Source of the DNA: a bacterium | Lineage (GTDB): Bacteria; BMS3Abin14 | DNA length: 34,949 nt | Assembly (NCBI GenBank): GCA_029210545.1 | Contig: JARGFV010000015.1 | Location: 1 to 34,949 of the forward strand | Direction: 5' to 3' | Shown: one piece after another, positions 1 to 7,064 of the stretch | Numbering within the stretch: position 1 is the first letter of the stretch | Layout of the letters: each line of letters opens with the position of its first letter | The notes under the pieces: generated by a model | What the model saw: the letters and a program-made list of their open reading frames with translations, nothing else | What the model was told of the DNA's origin: nothing | Databases searched by the model: none | Made by a program: the position numbers and the translations under genes

Positions 1-1
1 T

Positions 2-850
2 CACATCGTCCTCGACAAACGTTTCGCCCCGCCGGACACCGGGCTGCTTATCCCCAAAACGGAGGACGGCAGGGTCCTGTTCGTCCTGCCGTGGGAAGGG
101 CACGCCCTGGTGGGCACAACCGACGAACCCGCCGAGGTCGAGGCGCACCCGCGCCCATCGAAAGAAGATATCGCCTACCTGCTTCGCCACATCGGGCGCT
201 ACTTCGACCTTACCGTGGCAGAGTCTGACATTAAAGCCGCCTGGTCGGGCTTGAGACCTCTCATCTTCGATCCAAAAGCCACGGACACGGCCAGGCTGAC
301 GAGGGACCACCTCATCGACCAGAGCCCTTCAGGGCTCATCACCATCGCAGGGGGCAAATGGACCACTTACCGGAAAATGGCCCTGGACGTCGTTAACCTG
401 GCCGTGCGCAAGTTCTCCCTGAAGCCCAAAACGGGATGCCGGACCGAAGGGATATACCTCATGGGAGGGGAAGGCTACGATCCCGCGGGAGATGCCAGTC
501 TGGTCGTAGAGTACGGCCTGGACGCACGGGTTGCGACGCATCTTAACCGTGCCTACGGCGACCGGGCCGAGGCGGTTGCCCGCATCGCCGCCGACGGCTA
601 CGGAGCCTTCCTGGCAAAGGGCCACCCATACGTGGAGGCTGAAGTATTGTACGGTGTCCGGCACGAGTGCGCCGAGCACGCCATGGACGTGCTTGCCCAC
701 CGCACCGCCCTCGCCCAGCTGGACACCGCGGCCGCCGGGGAAGCTTCCGGGCGGGTCATCGATCTTATGGGCGGGGAGATGAAATGGGATGAAGACCGGG
801 TCAGGAAAGAGCGGCATATGGTCACCGAACGGCTTTCCTCCTCTTTATAG
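2..850 (+). CDS. glpD: FAD-dependent glycerol-3-phosphate dehydrogenase, C-terminal part (5' truncated by window edge)
   Basis: The enzyme oxidises sn-glycerol 3-phosphate to dihydroxyacetone phosphate and passes electrons to the quinone pool at the inner membrane. The frame is open from base 2 to a TAG at 848-850, giving about 282 residues of C-terminal sequence. Visible family motifs are LLIPKTEDGRVLFVLPWEG followed by GTTDEP, then AAWSGLRPLI and GLITIAGGKWTTYRKMA, which belong to the FAD-binding and substrate region. A C-terminal helical domain follows, ending with IDLMGGEMKWDEDR. The VEAEVLYGVRHE stretch resembles the long, mitochondrial-type GlpD proteins. The N-terminal dinucleotide-binding fold lies outside the window. 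No terminator is obvious downstream. The family call is secure; the physiological electron acceptor is inferred from the family. Confidence 0.93.
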   Translation, partial: HIVLDKRFAPPDTGLLIPKTEDGRVLFVLPWEGHALVGTTDEPAEVEAHPRPSKEDIAYLLRHIGRYFDLTVAESDIKAAWSGLRPLIFDPKATDTARLTRDHLIDQSPSGLITIAGGKWTTYRKMALDVVNLAVRKFSLKPKTGCRTEGIYLMGGEGYDPAGDASLVVEYGLDARVATHLNRAYGDRAEAVARIAADGYGAFLAKGHPYVEAEVLYGVRHECAEHAMDVLAHRTALAQLDTAAAGEASGRVIDLMGGEMKWDEDRVRKERHMVTERLSSSL

Positions 851-1165
851 GGGGCAATTCGGTGAGATCCCGCGGGGTTGCGTTCCTCCTGCGCGCAAGG
901 CTGCATCCTTCGCTTCCACTTTCGCTGAAGCTGTCGTGGACATGAAAGCCGCGATTGATAAGAAGATTTGGCGGACAGGTATCCGGGACCCGATGTTTCT
1001 CGCTTGCATTTTCCCCCCATCACGGTAATAAGAATCAGAATTCACCGAATTCTGATTATCAAGGTTTATGTTTGCTTTGGATTCTGAGAATAGTTATCCT
1101 TGTTTTCGCGAACCCCTGCGCCTCTGTCTGCCCTGGCGGACATGAGTGATTCTAAAGGGTGTTTT
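851..1165. other. Intergenic stretch with one perfect 11-bp hairpin
   Basis: I see no convincing gene between glpD and yajQ. The one clear structure is a perfect inverted repeat, AATCAGAATTC at 1033-1043 and its complement at 1047-1057, with a 3-nt loop. No T-run follows, so it is not a typical intrinsic terminator. Short open frames here lack ribosome binding sites and family motifs. Confidence 0.6.
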
Positions 1166-1206
1166 CTGACAGCTAACAGCTGGTTTTTCCAAGCGCAGCT
1201 TGACAG
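1166..1206 (+). repeat. Short-unit repeat with imperfect inverted partner
   Basis: Two 7-bp units (GACAGCT, AACAGCT) are followed by a T5 loop and an imperfect inverted partner that ends CTTGACAG. The pairing is broken by several mismatches. It belongs to the same architectural class as the clearer arrays near pyrR, carA, pyrK and others, but alone it would be weak. Its right end supplies the TTGACA of the downstream promoter. Confidence 0.4.
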
Positions 1207-1250
1207 ATAGAAAAGTATGGACATATGGACGCTAGTCCATACTTTTCTAT
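1200..1250 (+). promoter_or_regulatory. Promoter with 16-bp perfect palindrome upstream of yajQ
   Basis: TTGACA at 1200-1205 matches a sigma70 -35 box; a weak -10 candidate (TATGGA, 1224-1229) lies 18 bp further on. Starting 2 bp after the -35 box is a perfect inverted repeat, ATAGAAAAGTATGGAC at 1207-1222 and its exact complement at 1235-1250, with a 12-nt centre. The right arm ends one base before the AAGGAG ribosome binding site (1251-1256). A palindrome spanning the spacer and start region is the layout of a repressor operator. If transcription starts further upstream it would instead form a 16-bp mRNA hairpin against the ribosome binding site. The palindrome is seen directly; the role is inferred. 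Confidence 0.6.
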
Positions 1251-1262
1251 AAGGAGTTGAAA

Positions 1263-1754
1263 TTGCCATCCTTCGACATCGTGAACAAGATCGACATGCA
1301 GGAAGTGGATAACGCGGTGAACAACGCCAAGAAGGAGATCGCCACCCGGTACGACCTGCGCCAGTCACGCTCCGAACTGGAGCTGGACCGCAAGGAAGGG
1401 GCGCTCAAGGTACTCGCCGCCGACGAGATGAAGCTCAAGGCTATCCAGGAGATTGTCATCACCCACCTGGTGCGGCGCAAGATCGAGCCCAAGGGGCTCA
1501 CCTTCTCCGAACCGGAGGGGACCAGCCAGGGGCACCTGAAGTGCCAGGGAACCTTCGCCCAGGGGATCGACAAGGACACGGCCCGTACCATCGTCAAGAT
1601 GGTCAAGGACAGCAAGCTCAAGGTTCAGGCGGCCATCCAGGACGACCAGGTGCGTGTCACGGGCAAGAAGATCGACGACCTCCAGACGGTCATCGCCGAT
1701 CTCAAGGAAAAGGACCTGGGAATTCCGTTGCAGTTCGTAAATTTGAAAAATTAA
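1263..1754 (+). CDS. yajQ: YajQ/UPF0234 family nucleotide-binding protein
   Basis: This small cytosolic protein family has been reported to bind nucleotides, including cyclic di-GMP in some members. The product is 163 residues, the normal family length. I chose TTG at 1263 because it gives MPSFDIV, the classical YajQ N-terminus, and sits 6 nt after AAGGAG; a TTG at 1257 would leave no spacing. Diagnostic stretches are the N-terminal SFDIV, ATRYDLRQSRSELE, the central GTFAQGIDKDTARTIVK and the C-terminal QVRVTGKKIDDLQTVI followed by LGIPLQFVNLKN. It is preceded by the palindromic promoter and followed at once by a small membrane-protein gene. The family identity is sure; the ligand in this organism is not known. 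Confidence 0.93.
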   Translation: MPSFDIVNKIDMQEVDNAVNNAKKEIATRYDLRQSRSELELDRKEGALKVLAADEMKLKAIQEIVITHLVRRKIEPKGLTFSEPEGTSQGHLKCQGTFAQGIDKDTARTIVKMVKDSKLKVQAAIQDDQVRVTGKKIDDLQTVIADLKEKDLGIPLQFVNLKN

Positions 1755-1771
1755 ATCGGAGATTTAATTTT
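1747..1771 (+). promoter_or_regulatory. Hairpin with Shine-Dalgarno in its loop (yajQ stop / next gene start)
   Basis: A perfect 11-bp inverted repeat (AAAATTAAATC at 1747-1757, complement at 1761-1771) encloses the triloop GGA. It covers the yajQ stop codon (1752-1754), holds the ribosome binding site GGAG (1758-1761), and ends one base before the ATG at 1772. In mRNA it would hide the ribosome binding site until ribosomes finishing yajQ melt it, so translational coupling is a reasonable inference. The 13-bp core AAATCGGAGATTT recurs exactly before carB. Confidence 0.55.
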
Positions 1772-2143
1772 ATGAACCTTAAAAAAATCCTGGTGGCCGC
1801 AGCCGTGATCTACGCCGTCGTCTCCCTGTGGAGGATCGGGACTCCCTACATCAAGAACGCCATGTTCTCAAACGATATCGACACCATCGCCCGGACCCTG
1901 AGCGTCGACGGGACCGTCGAGAAGGCCCGCCTCCAGGTCCTCGAATCGGCGCGCCTCAACGAGATACCCGTAACGGAGGGAAAATTCACCATCGTCAAGG
2001 ACGAGCAGACCCGCCAGGTCCTCATCGAGGTGAAGTACACCGTCCAGGTAAAAACTCCCTTCGAACTTTACACCCACACCTGGAACTTCAGCCCGAGGGC
2101 CGAAAAGGGCCTGCAGAAGCTGCCGAGTGTGCCAAATCGATAG
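1772..2143 (+). CDS. Small membrane-anchored protein of unknown function
   Basis: The 123-residue product starts with KK followed by one hydrophobic segment (about residues 6-20, ILVAAAVIYAVVSLW), most likely an uncleaved signal anchor. The rest is a soluble, probably periplasmic domain with alternating beta-strand patterns (FTIVKDEQTRQVLIEVKYTV). I do not recognise the family with confidence; the shape recalls short single-pass DUF4845-like proteins. Start ATG 1772 has GGAG 10 nt upstream. It follows yajQ by 17 nt with the stop/RBS hairpin between them, so the two are probably co-transcribed. Two hairpins follow the stop. Confidence 0.75.
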   Translation: MNLKKILVAAAVIYAVVSLWRIGTPYIKNAMFSNDIDTIARTLSVDGTVEKARLQVLESARLNEIPVTEGKFTIVKDEQTRQVLIEVKYTVQVKTPFELYTHTWNFSPRAEKGLQKLPSVPNR

Positions 2144-2154
2144 CTCCTCCGGTA

Positions 2155-2201
2155 GCCGCCTTTCAGGCGGCCCGAAGTTTTAATAACCGCTTTGAGCGGT
2201 T
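2155..2201 (+). terminator. Pair of perfect 7-bp hairpins after the yajQ unit
   Basis: GCCGCCT/AGGCGGC (2155-2161 with 2165-2171, 3-nt loop) and AACCGCT/AGCGGTT (2185-2191 with 2195-2201, 3-nt loop) stand in tandem 12 nt after the upstream stop codon. The first is followed by GTTTTAAT, a weak U-tract. Together they may end the yajQ transcript, but neither has a long T-run. Confidence 0.45.
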
Positions 2202-2234
2202 CACAGTTCAAGCCCCTGACTTTGCCGGGGGTAT

Positions 2235-2318
2235 GTGACTGACTGGTGACTGGCAATAACGCGGCATGCGCCTGCCAATCACAAATCACAAATCACAAAT
2301 CACCAATCACCAATCACT
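2235..2318 (+). repeat. Heptamer tandem array with inverted left partner
   Basis: Six 7-bp units of the form AATCAC(A/C/T) run from 2277 to 2318. Upstream, GTGACTG-type units (2235-2254) are their imperfect reverse complement; GTGACTGGCA at 2245-2254 pairs with TGCCAATCAC at 2273-2282 with one mismatch. The loop contains a GCGGCATGCGC palindrome-like core. It has the array-plus-inverted-array design seen at several other gene junctions here. It is not a CRISPR, because units are contiguous with no spacers. Confidence 0.65.
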
Positions 2319-2378
2319 CCGGGCTGTCATCTTCCCACCCTGCCAACCTCAGGAAATTATTGCTAAATCCGGTTGTTC

Positions 2379-2407
2379 TTGACAACTCAGCCCATTCAAG
2401 AGATAAA
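2379..2407 (+). promoter_or_regulatory. Sigma70-type promoter of the pyr gene cluster
   Basis: TTGACA (2379-2384) and GATAAA (2402-2407) are separated by exactly 17 bp. This predicts a start near 2413-2415 and a leader of about 120 nt before pyrR. It is one of the two best promoter matches in the window and sits where a pyrimidine-operon promoter is expected. Confidence 0.72.
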
Positions 2408-2420
2408 GGCGGTCGAACCA

Positions 2421-2521
2421 CCCTTTAATCTAATTCCGTGAGATTAGAAAGGGGCCGTGATGGACCGGAATACCCATTTTATCCACAAGAACCTCTCCGC
2501 GTGCGCGGGGGGGTTTTTTTT
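2421..2521 (+). promoter_or_regulatory. Putative PyrR attenuator: leader hairpin plus intrinsic terminator
   Basis: The leader first forms CCCTTTAATCT (2421-2431) paired with AGATT and AAAGGG (2441-2453, 2-nt bulge). A strong intrinsic terminator follows: a GC-rich stem with arms 2492-2501 and 2504-2513, containing a run of seven G, then eight T at 2514-2521, 15 nt before pyrR. The AAAGGGG strand of the first hairpin could alternatively pair with CCCATTTT at 2473-2480, a switch-like option. PyrR proteins are known to control pyr operons by binding leader RNA and favouring termination. The terminator is seen directly; the PyrR-binding site is inferred, as I cannot match the classical PyrR-binding loop exactly. 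Confidence 0.6.
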
Positions 2522-2536
2522 GTGCGGAGGGCGGCC

Positions 2537-3085
2537 ATGAAGGGCAGACGAAGAACCCAGATCCTCGACAGCGTAGAGATCGACCGGGCGATCAAGAGGA
2601 TCGCTTTCGAGATCCTTGAAAAGAACAAGGGGCCCAGGGGACTGGTGCTGGTTGGGATCCCCACGCCGGGGCCTGCCGTCGCCAGGAGGATTCAGAAACA
2701 TATCTTCAACGTGGAGGGGGTCAAGATCCCTTCCGGGAGCCTGGACATCACCTTTTACCGGGACGACATCGATGACAAGCCCAAACCACTGCCAAAATCC
2801 ACGGACATGCCAGTGGATATTTCAGGCAAAACGGTGGTCCTGGTGGACGACGTCCTGTACACGGGCCGGACGATCCGGGCGGCCATGGATGCCCTCATGG
2901 ACCACGGGCGTCCCGCCCGGGTCCAGCTGGCTGCCCTGGTGGACCGGGGGCACCGTGAACTCCCCATAAGGGCGGATTTTGTCGGCAGGAACATCCCCAC
3001 CGGCAAGCACGAGGATGTCCAGGTCCTCCTCACGGAGGGTGGAGCCGAAATGGACGAGGTGATTATCGTGGAAGGGGAACTATGA
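2537..3085 (+). CDS. pyrR: PyrR, pyrimidine operon attenuator / uracil phosphoribosyltransferase
   Basis: PyrR senses UMP or UTP, binds pyr leader RNA to promote termination, and in many bacteria has weak uracil phosphoribosyltransferase activity. The product is 182 residues, normal for the family. The PRPP-binding signature [13 protein letters not shown] is present with Asp104-Asp105, along with the PyrR-type segments [16 protein letters not shown] and [21 protein letters not shown] chose ATG 2537 because GGAGGG lies 5 nt upstream and the protein then has the usual [12 protein letters not shown] start; a GTG at 2438 would begin inside the leader. It is the first gene after the attenuator-like leader and stands before pyrB, the classical arrangement for self-regulation. 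Confidence 0.95.
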   Translation: MKGRRRTQILDSVEIDRAIKRIAFEILEKNKGPRGLVLVGIPTPGPAVARRIQKHIFNVEGVKIPSGSLDITFYRDDIDDKPKPLPKSTDMPVDISGKTVVLVDDVLYTGRTIRAAMDALMDHGRPARVQLAALVDRGHRELPIRADFVGRNIPTGKHEDVQVLLTEGGAEMDEVIIVEGEL

Positions 3086-3087
3086 TG

Positions 3088-3176
3088 AGTCCAAAGTCCA
3101 ATGTCCAATGTCCAAAGAGGAACAAATTACCAATTGCCACGTATTCCCTTTGGTCTTTGGGCTTTGGTCTTTGGTT
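3088..3176 (+). repeat. Heptamer array and inverted heptamer array filling the pyrR-pyrB gap
   Basis: Beginning 3 nt after the pyrR stop, four 7-bp units (AGTCCAA, AGTCCAA, then TGTCCAA twice) run to about 3115. After a spacer of roughly 30 nt, four units of TTTGG(T/G)(C/T) type fill 3148-3176. The second block is the imperfect reverse complement of the first, so the gap can fold into a long interrupted stem just before the pyrB ribosome binding site. Confidence 0.7.
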
Positions 3177-3197
3177 TGACACCAAGGGGGTTTTTCG

Positions 3198-4136
3198 ATG
3201 ATCGGCAATTCCAGACATTTACTTGGTCTCAATGGGCTCTCTGCGGAGGACATCACCCGGGTCCTCGACACGGCTGTCGGCATGAAGGAGGTCTCCAGGA
3301 GGAAGATCAAGAAGGTCCCCACCCTCAGGGGAAAGACGGTGGTGAACCTCTTCTTCGAGGCGAGCACCCGCACGAGGACCTCCTTCGAGATCGCGGCCAA
3401 GAGGCTTTCGGCTGACGGGGTCAACTTCACCTCCTCCGCCAGCAGCACCGTCAAGGGCGAGACCCTCATCGACACGGCGAAGAACATCGAGTCCATGGCT
3501 CCCGATGTAGTCGTCATCAGGCACAAGTCCAGCGGGGCGCCGGAGATGCTGTCGACCCGTCTCGGCTGTTCGGTGGTCAACGCGGGGGACGGCACGCATC
3601 AGCATCCGAGCCAGGGGCTGCTGGATCTTTTCACAGTGCGGGATAAAAAAGGCGGCCTGGCCGGCCTGAAGGTGGTCATCGCCGGGGACATCACCCACAG
3701 CCGGGTGGCCCGGTCCGATATCTACGGGTTCACGACCATGGGAGCCGAGGTCCACGTGACAGGCCCCCCCACGATGATCCCCCCGGGCATCGAGCACATG
3801 GGGGCAAAGGTGGCCCCCTCCTTCGACGCGGCCATCGATGGCGCCGACGTCATCATCATGTTGAGGATCCAGCTGGAGCGCAAGAGCGGCCCCCTGATCC
3901 CAACACTGCGGGAGTACGCAAGGTTCTTCGGGCTGAACCGGCAGCGGCTGGAAAGGGCCAACGACGGCGTCATCGTCATGCACCCCGGGCCGATCAACAG
4001 GGGTGTCGAGATCTCATCGGAGATCGCTGACGGGCCCGACAGCGTCATTCTCAACCAGGTGGAAAACGGGGTCGCGGTGAGGATGGCGATCCTTTATCTT
4101 TTATGCGGAGGGGCGGATGAAATGGCTGATCAGTAA
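3198..4136 (+). CDS. pyrB: Aspartate carbamoyltransferase catalytic subunit
   Basis: PyrB condenses carbamoyl phosphate with L-aspartate to N-carbamoyl-L-aspartate, the committed step of pyrimidine synthesis. The 312-residue product has normal length. The carbamoyl-phosphate loop [13 protein letters not shown] is present (Ser56-Thr-Arg-Thr-Arg60), with HPSQ at 136-139, [15 protein letters not shown] and [12 protein letters not shown] near the C-terminus. Start ATG 3198 follows an AAGGGGG-type ribosome binding site. The end overlaps pyrC by 20 bp, so translation of the two is likely coupled. No pyrI regulatory-chain gene is visible here. The identification is secure. Confidence 0.97.
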   Translation: MIGNSRHLLGLNGLSAEDITRVLDTAVGMKEVSRRKIKKVPTLRGKTVVNLFFEASTRTRTSFEIAAKRLSADGVNFTSSASSTVKGETLIDTAKNIESMAPDVVVIRHKSSGAPEMLSTRLGCSVVNAGDGTHQHPSQGLLDLFTVRDKKGGLAGLKVVIAGDITHSRVARSDIYGFTTMGAEVHVTGPPTMIPPGIEHMGAKVAPSFDAAIDGADVIIMLRIQLERKSGPLIPTLREYARFFGLNRQRLERANDGVIVMHPGPINRGVEISSEIADGPDSVILNQVENGVAVRMAILYLLCGGADEMADQ

Positions 4137-5418
4137 CGGACGGATCGTGGATCCCGCCAGCGGGCGGGACGAGGTCGTGGACCTTCTCCTCGACGGAGGT
4201 GTCGTCGCCGGTATCGGGAAGGGGCTCGAAGCGCCCAGGGGATGTGAAAAAATGGATGCGGCAGGGTTCCTCGTGATGCCCGGTTTCATCGACATGCACT
4301 GTCACCTGAGGGAACCCGGTTTCGAGTACAAGGAAACGGTGGCCAGCGGGTGCGCGGCTGCCGTCAAGGGGGGCATCACCTCGGTGATGTGCATGGCCAA
4401 TACCAACCCTGTCAACGACTGCGCGTCGGTGACCTCCTACATCCTGGAAAAGGCCCGCCTGGCCGGCCTCGCCCGGGTCTACCCGGTGGGTTCGGTCACC
4501 AAGGGAATGGCGGGTGAGTCCCTTTCGGAGATGGGGGAACTCGCCGACTGCGGTTGTGTCGCCGTTTCCGACGACGGGCGGCCCGTTCCGAACGGTGAGA
4601 TCATGAGGCGGGCCATCCAGTACGCGGCAGCCTTCGGGTTGTTCGTCATCGACCATGCCGAGGATCTCAACCTGGCCGGCGACGGTGTCATGCACGAGGG
4701 TTACGTCTCCACCATGCTGGGCCTGGAGGGGATCCCCGCGGCGGCCGCCGTCTCGGAGATGGCGCGGAACATCGCCATCATCAGGGAGTTCGGGGGGAGG
4801 ATCCACATTGCCCACGTCAGTTCACGGGGAGCCGTGGACCTCATCCGGCACGCCAGGGCGGAGGGGCTCAAGGTCTCGGCAGAGACCTGCCCCCACTACT
4901 TCACCCTAACCCACGAGGCGGTGATCGGGTACGACACCAGCGCCAAGGTGAAACCGCCCATCAGGACGGTCGATGACAGGGAAGCGGTCATCGAGGGACT
5001 TGTGGACGGGACCATCGAGGTCATCGCCACCGACCACGCCCCGCACCACAGGGACGAAAAGGACGTGGAGTTCGACCACGCGGCTTTCGGCATCTCGGGG
5101 TTCGAGACCGCCCTGGCCCTGACTCTCAGCCTGGTGGAGTCGGGCAGGATCGGCCTTATGGACGCCGTCGCCAGGTGGACGGTCAACCCCGCGAGGGTCG
5201 CGGGGCTCCCGGGGGGAACCCTCGCCGACAGAGCCCCCGCCGACGTCGTCATCGTGGACCAGTCGGCGAAGTGGACCGTCGAACCCGGGTCGTTTTTGTC
5301 CAGGGGAAAGAACACCCCCCTGGCGGGGATGGAACTGACGGGCCAGGTGGTAAGTACCTTTGTTGGGGGGAGGAAGGTATACGACAGGGAAGAAGGAATA
5401 ATCGTTAAAACGGAATAG
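4117..5418 (+). CDS. pyrC: Dihydroorotase (class I, PyrC)
   Basis: This zinc amidohydrolase cyclises N-carbamoyl-L-aspartate to dihydroorotate. The 433-residue length and motifs fit the class I enzymes found beside pyrB in many bacteria. The metal motif is [10 protein letters not shown] (Asp59, His61, His63, Arg65; most relatives have V or T where Cys62 stands). Later come [22 protein letters not shown] and ATDHAPH with Asp306, His307 and His310. The N-terminal [21 protein letters not shown] is the typical amidohydrolase opening. The start lies inside pyrB, with GGAGGGG just upstream of ATG. The TAG stop at 5416-5418 lies inside a 7-bp tandem array. Metal-binding residues appear intact, so an active enzyme is expected. 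Confidence 0.96.
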   Translation: MKWLISNGRIVDPASGRDEVVDLLLDGGVVAGIGKGLEAPRGCEKMDAAGFLVMPGFIDMHCHLREPGFEYKETVASGCAAAVKGGITSVMCMANTNPVNDCASVTSYILEKARLAGLARVYPVGSVTKGMAGESLSEMGELADCGCVAVSDDGRPVPNGEIMRRAIQYAAAFGLFVIDHAEDLNLAGDGVMHEGYVSTMLGLEGIPAAAAVSEMARNIAIIREFGGRIHIAHVSSRGAVDLIRHARAEGLKVSAETCPHYFTLTHEAVIGYDTSAKVKPPIRTVDDREAVIEGLVDGTIEVIATDHAPHHRDEKDVEFDHAAFGISGFETALALTLSLVESGRIGLMDAVARWTVNPARVAGLPGGTLADRAPADVVIVDQSAKWTVEPGSFLSRGKNTPLAGMELTGQVVSTFVGGRKVYDREEGIIVKTE

Positions 5419-5432
5419 GGAACAGGGAAGGA
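5412..5432 (+). repeat. Heptamer array across the pyrC stop codon
   Basis: Three contiguous 7-bp units, GGAATAG, GGAACAG and GGAAGGA, start in the last pyrC codons. The first unit contains the TAG stop. No clear inverted partner array was found. Confidence 0.55.
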
Positions 5433-5460
5433 GCTGTATGGTGATCGCCGCTAACGTGCC

Positions 5461-5520
5461 TCAGGTTCCAGGTTTTTCACCGCTTGCAGCCCTTCTCTGA
5501 GCTCTCTGTGACCTGGTTTA
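5461..5520 (+). repeat. Short-unit inverted repeat in the pyrC-carA gap
   Basis: CAGGTTC and CAGGTTT units (5462-5475) face CTCTCTGTGACCTGG (5502-5516); CCAGGT (5468-5473) and ACCTGG (5511-5516) are exact complements. Read on the minus strand, the right part resembles the CACAGAG-type nonamers found after carB. It is a weaker member of the short-unit class. Confidence 0.4.
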
Positions 5521-5544
5521 TTGTAGTCAAGCTTTTTATTTATA

Positions 5545-5761
5545 GCACCTTGCCCGCCTCTGGTGATTCGAGGGTCTCAACGGAGCCCTTACCTTGCTTC
5601 ATGCGGGCTAAGGTGCAAACGGGGCGCTAGCTTGCTCTGTGCGAAAATCGACAACGTCGCCTTAATGTCACAAGACTGTAGTCACCCCGCTCACACGCTT
5701 GAGATTTTCTGTTATGCCGCTTAGTGGTGAACGCCCTTCCGGGCCTTGACGTGACGCCACT
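5545..5761. other. Candidate structured non-coding element upstream of carA
   Basis: This 217-bp stretch lies in the unusually long (383-bp) gap between pyrC and carA. Several inverted repeats nest or stack: 5545-5557 with 5603-5616 (GCACCTT.GCCCGC, one bulge) around an inner GGG/CCC stem; GAAAATC 5643-5649 with GATTTTC 5703-5709; and AGTGG 5723-5727 with CCACT 5757-5761 enclosing GCCC/GGGC (5733-5744). It carries no convincing reading frame; minus-strand frames lack a ribosome binding site and family motifs. It could be a leader RNA for carAB, a small RNA, or a dispersed repeat. I cannot name a known RNA family. Confidence 0.4.
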
Positions 5762-5801
5762 TGGGTGCGCATTTCCCGGATGAACCATAAAAGGAATTCC
5801 A

Positions 5802-6971
5802 ATGCTCTCACTTTCACAGATCTTGAAAGACAACAAGCCCCGGGCCGTTCTGGCCCTGGCCGACGGGACCATATACCGGGGCTGGGGTTTCGGGGCTGGC
5901 GGTGTCACGGTGGGGGAGGTCGTTTTCAACACCTGCATGACCGGATACCAGGAGATCCTCACGGACCCTTCCTACCATCGCCAGATCGTGGTCATGACGC
6001 CGGTTCAGATCGGCAACACGGGGGTCAATTACGAAGACGAGGAGTCAGCGAAACCCTGTGTGGCCGGGTTCGTGGTCCGGGAAAACTCCCCCCTTACCAG
6101 CAACTGGCGGGCCGTGGACGAGATGGGGGCGTATCTTGCGCACCACTCCATCACCGGTATCGAGGGGATCGACACGAGGGCACTGACAAGGCATATCCGG
6201 GACCAGGGCGCCCAGGCGGGCGCCATCGGGGTGGGGGAGGAACACAGCGTGGAAGGGCTCGTTCAGATGGCCCGTTCCTGGGGGTCCATGGCCGGGAAGG
6301 ACCTTGTCGGGCAGGTGACGCCGGATGCCGAATACAGCTGGGAGGAGGGGCCGTACCACCCCCTCACCGGGTTCGGTTCGGCGGCAAAGAGGTTCCACGT
6401 CGTGGCGGTGGATTACGGGATCAAGCGCAACATCCTGCGGGAACTGGCCGGTGTGGGATGCCGGGTCACAGTGGTCCCGGCATCCACGACGGCGGAAAGG
6501 ATCCGTGAGCTGGGCCCGGACGGTGTGTTCCTGTCCAACGGCCCCGGCGATCCCGAACCGGTCACCTACGCCGTCGAGACGGTCAAAAAGCTCCTCGGGC
6601 ACGTCCCCATCTTCGGGATCTGCCTTGGGCACCAGATACTGGGCCTCGCCCTCGGCGGGCGGACCTACAAGCTGAAGTTCGGGCACCACGGGGGGAATCA
6701 CCCCGTCAAGGACCTGTCAACGGGGAAGGTGGAGATCACCTCCCAGAACCACGGCTTCGCGGTGGACCCGGAGTCCCTCCATGCGGCGGGCCGGAGTGTC
6801 GAGGTCACCCATGTCAACCTCAACGACCGGACCGTGGAGGGGATCCGCCACCTTGAGATACCGGCCTTCTCGGTGCAGTACCACCCCGAGGCGGCCCCCG
6901 GGCCCCATGATAGTCATTACCTCTTCCATCGGTTTGTTAAATCGATGGAAGAGTTTGGGGCTAGGGGCTAG
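5802..6971 (+). CDS. carA: Carbamoyl-phosphate synthase small (glutaminase) subunit
   Basis: CarA hydrolyses glutamine and channels ammonia to CarB for carbamoyl phosphate synthesis. The 389-residue product has the N-terminal CarA domain ([31 protein letters not shown]) and a C-terminal class I glutamine amidotransferase domain. The nucleophile lies in FGICLGHQ (Cys274), and YHPE supplies His361 and Glu363. Start ATG 5802 is preceded by AAGGA, which lies within the palindrome GGAATTCC (5793-5800). The last codons and TAG stop fall in a 7-bp tandem repeat that runs into the carB leader. The 383-bp gap before carA suggests separate control from pyrBC. Confidence 0.97.
   Translation: MLSLSQILKDNKPRAVLALADGTIYRGWGFGAGGVTVGEVVFNTCMTGYQEILTDPSYHRQIVVMTPVQIGNTGVNYEDEESAKPCVAGFVVRENSPLTSNWRAVDEMGAYLAHHSITGIEGIDTRALTRHIRDQGAQAGAIGVGEEHSVEGLVQMARSWGSMAGKDLVGQVTPDAEYSWEEGPYHPLTGFGSAAKRFHVVAVDYGIKRNILRELAGVGCRVTVVPASTTAERIRELGPDGVFLSNGPGDPEPVTYAVETVKKLLGHVPIFGICLGHQILGLALGGRTYKLKFGHHGGNHPVKDLSTGKVEITSQNHGFAVDPESLHAAGRSVEVTHVNLNDRTVEGIRHLEIPAFSVQYHPEAAPGPHDSHYLFHRFVKSMEEFGARG
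6921..6953 (+). repeat. Perfect 11-bp inverted repeat inside the 3' end of carA
   Basis: CTCTTCCATCG (6921-6931) and its exact complement (6943-6953) flank an 11-nt loop, within the codons for the last residues of CarA. It is followed by TTTGGGG and no T-run. It may be an mRNA structure between carA and carB; the function is unknown. Confidence 0.5.
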
Positions 6972-7046
6972 GTACTATGGGCTAAGTCAAGCTGTGAATT
7001 GCGCAGACTCTTGACATAGTTCATAGCACACAGCACATAGCACAGC
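6957..7046 (+). repeat. Heptamer array across the carA stop and inverted array before carB
   Basis: Two near-identical GGGGCTA units contain the carA stop (6969-6971), followed by degenerate units to about 6985. An exact GTCAAG (6986-6991) / CTTGAC (7010-7015) inverted pair forms the centre. Then ATAGTTC, ATAGCAC, ACAGCAC and ATAGCAC units (7016-7043) form the right array, roughly the reverse complement of the left. This fills nearly the whole carA-carB gap. Confidence 0.65.
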
Positions 7047-7061
7047 GAAATCGGAGATTTT
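7047..7061 (+). promoter_or_regulatory. Small hairpin with carB Shine-Dalgarno in its loop
   Basis: AAATC (7048-7052) and GATTT (7056-7060) flank the triloop GGA, with a possible extra G-U pair outside. The ribosome binding site GGAG (7053-7056) is therefore partly closed; the TTG start of carB follows at 7065. The 13-bp core AAATCGGAGATTT is identical to that at 1753-1765 before the small membrane-protein gene. Confidence 0.45.
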
Positions 7062-7064
7062 CAA

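Noticed and set aside
2277-2318. Possible CRISPR array
   Set aside because: Units are 7 bp and contiguous, with no spacers and no cas genes nearby.
5627-5962. Minus-strand 111-codon frame across the carA start
   Set aside because: Half is antisense to carA, the rest lies over the inverted repeats at 5643-5761, and there is no ribosome site.
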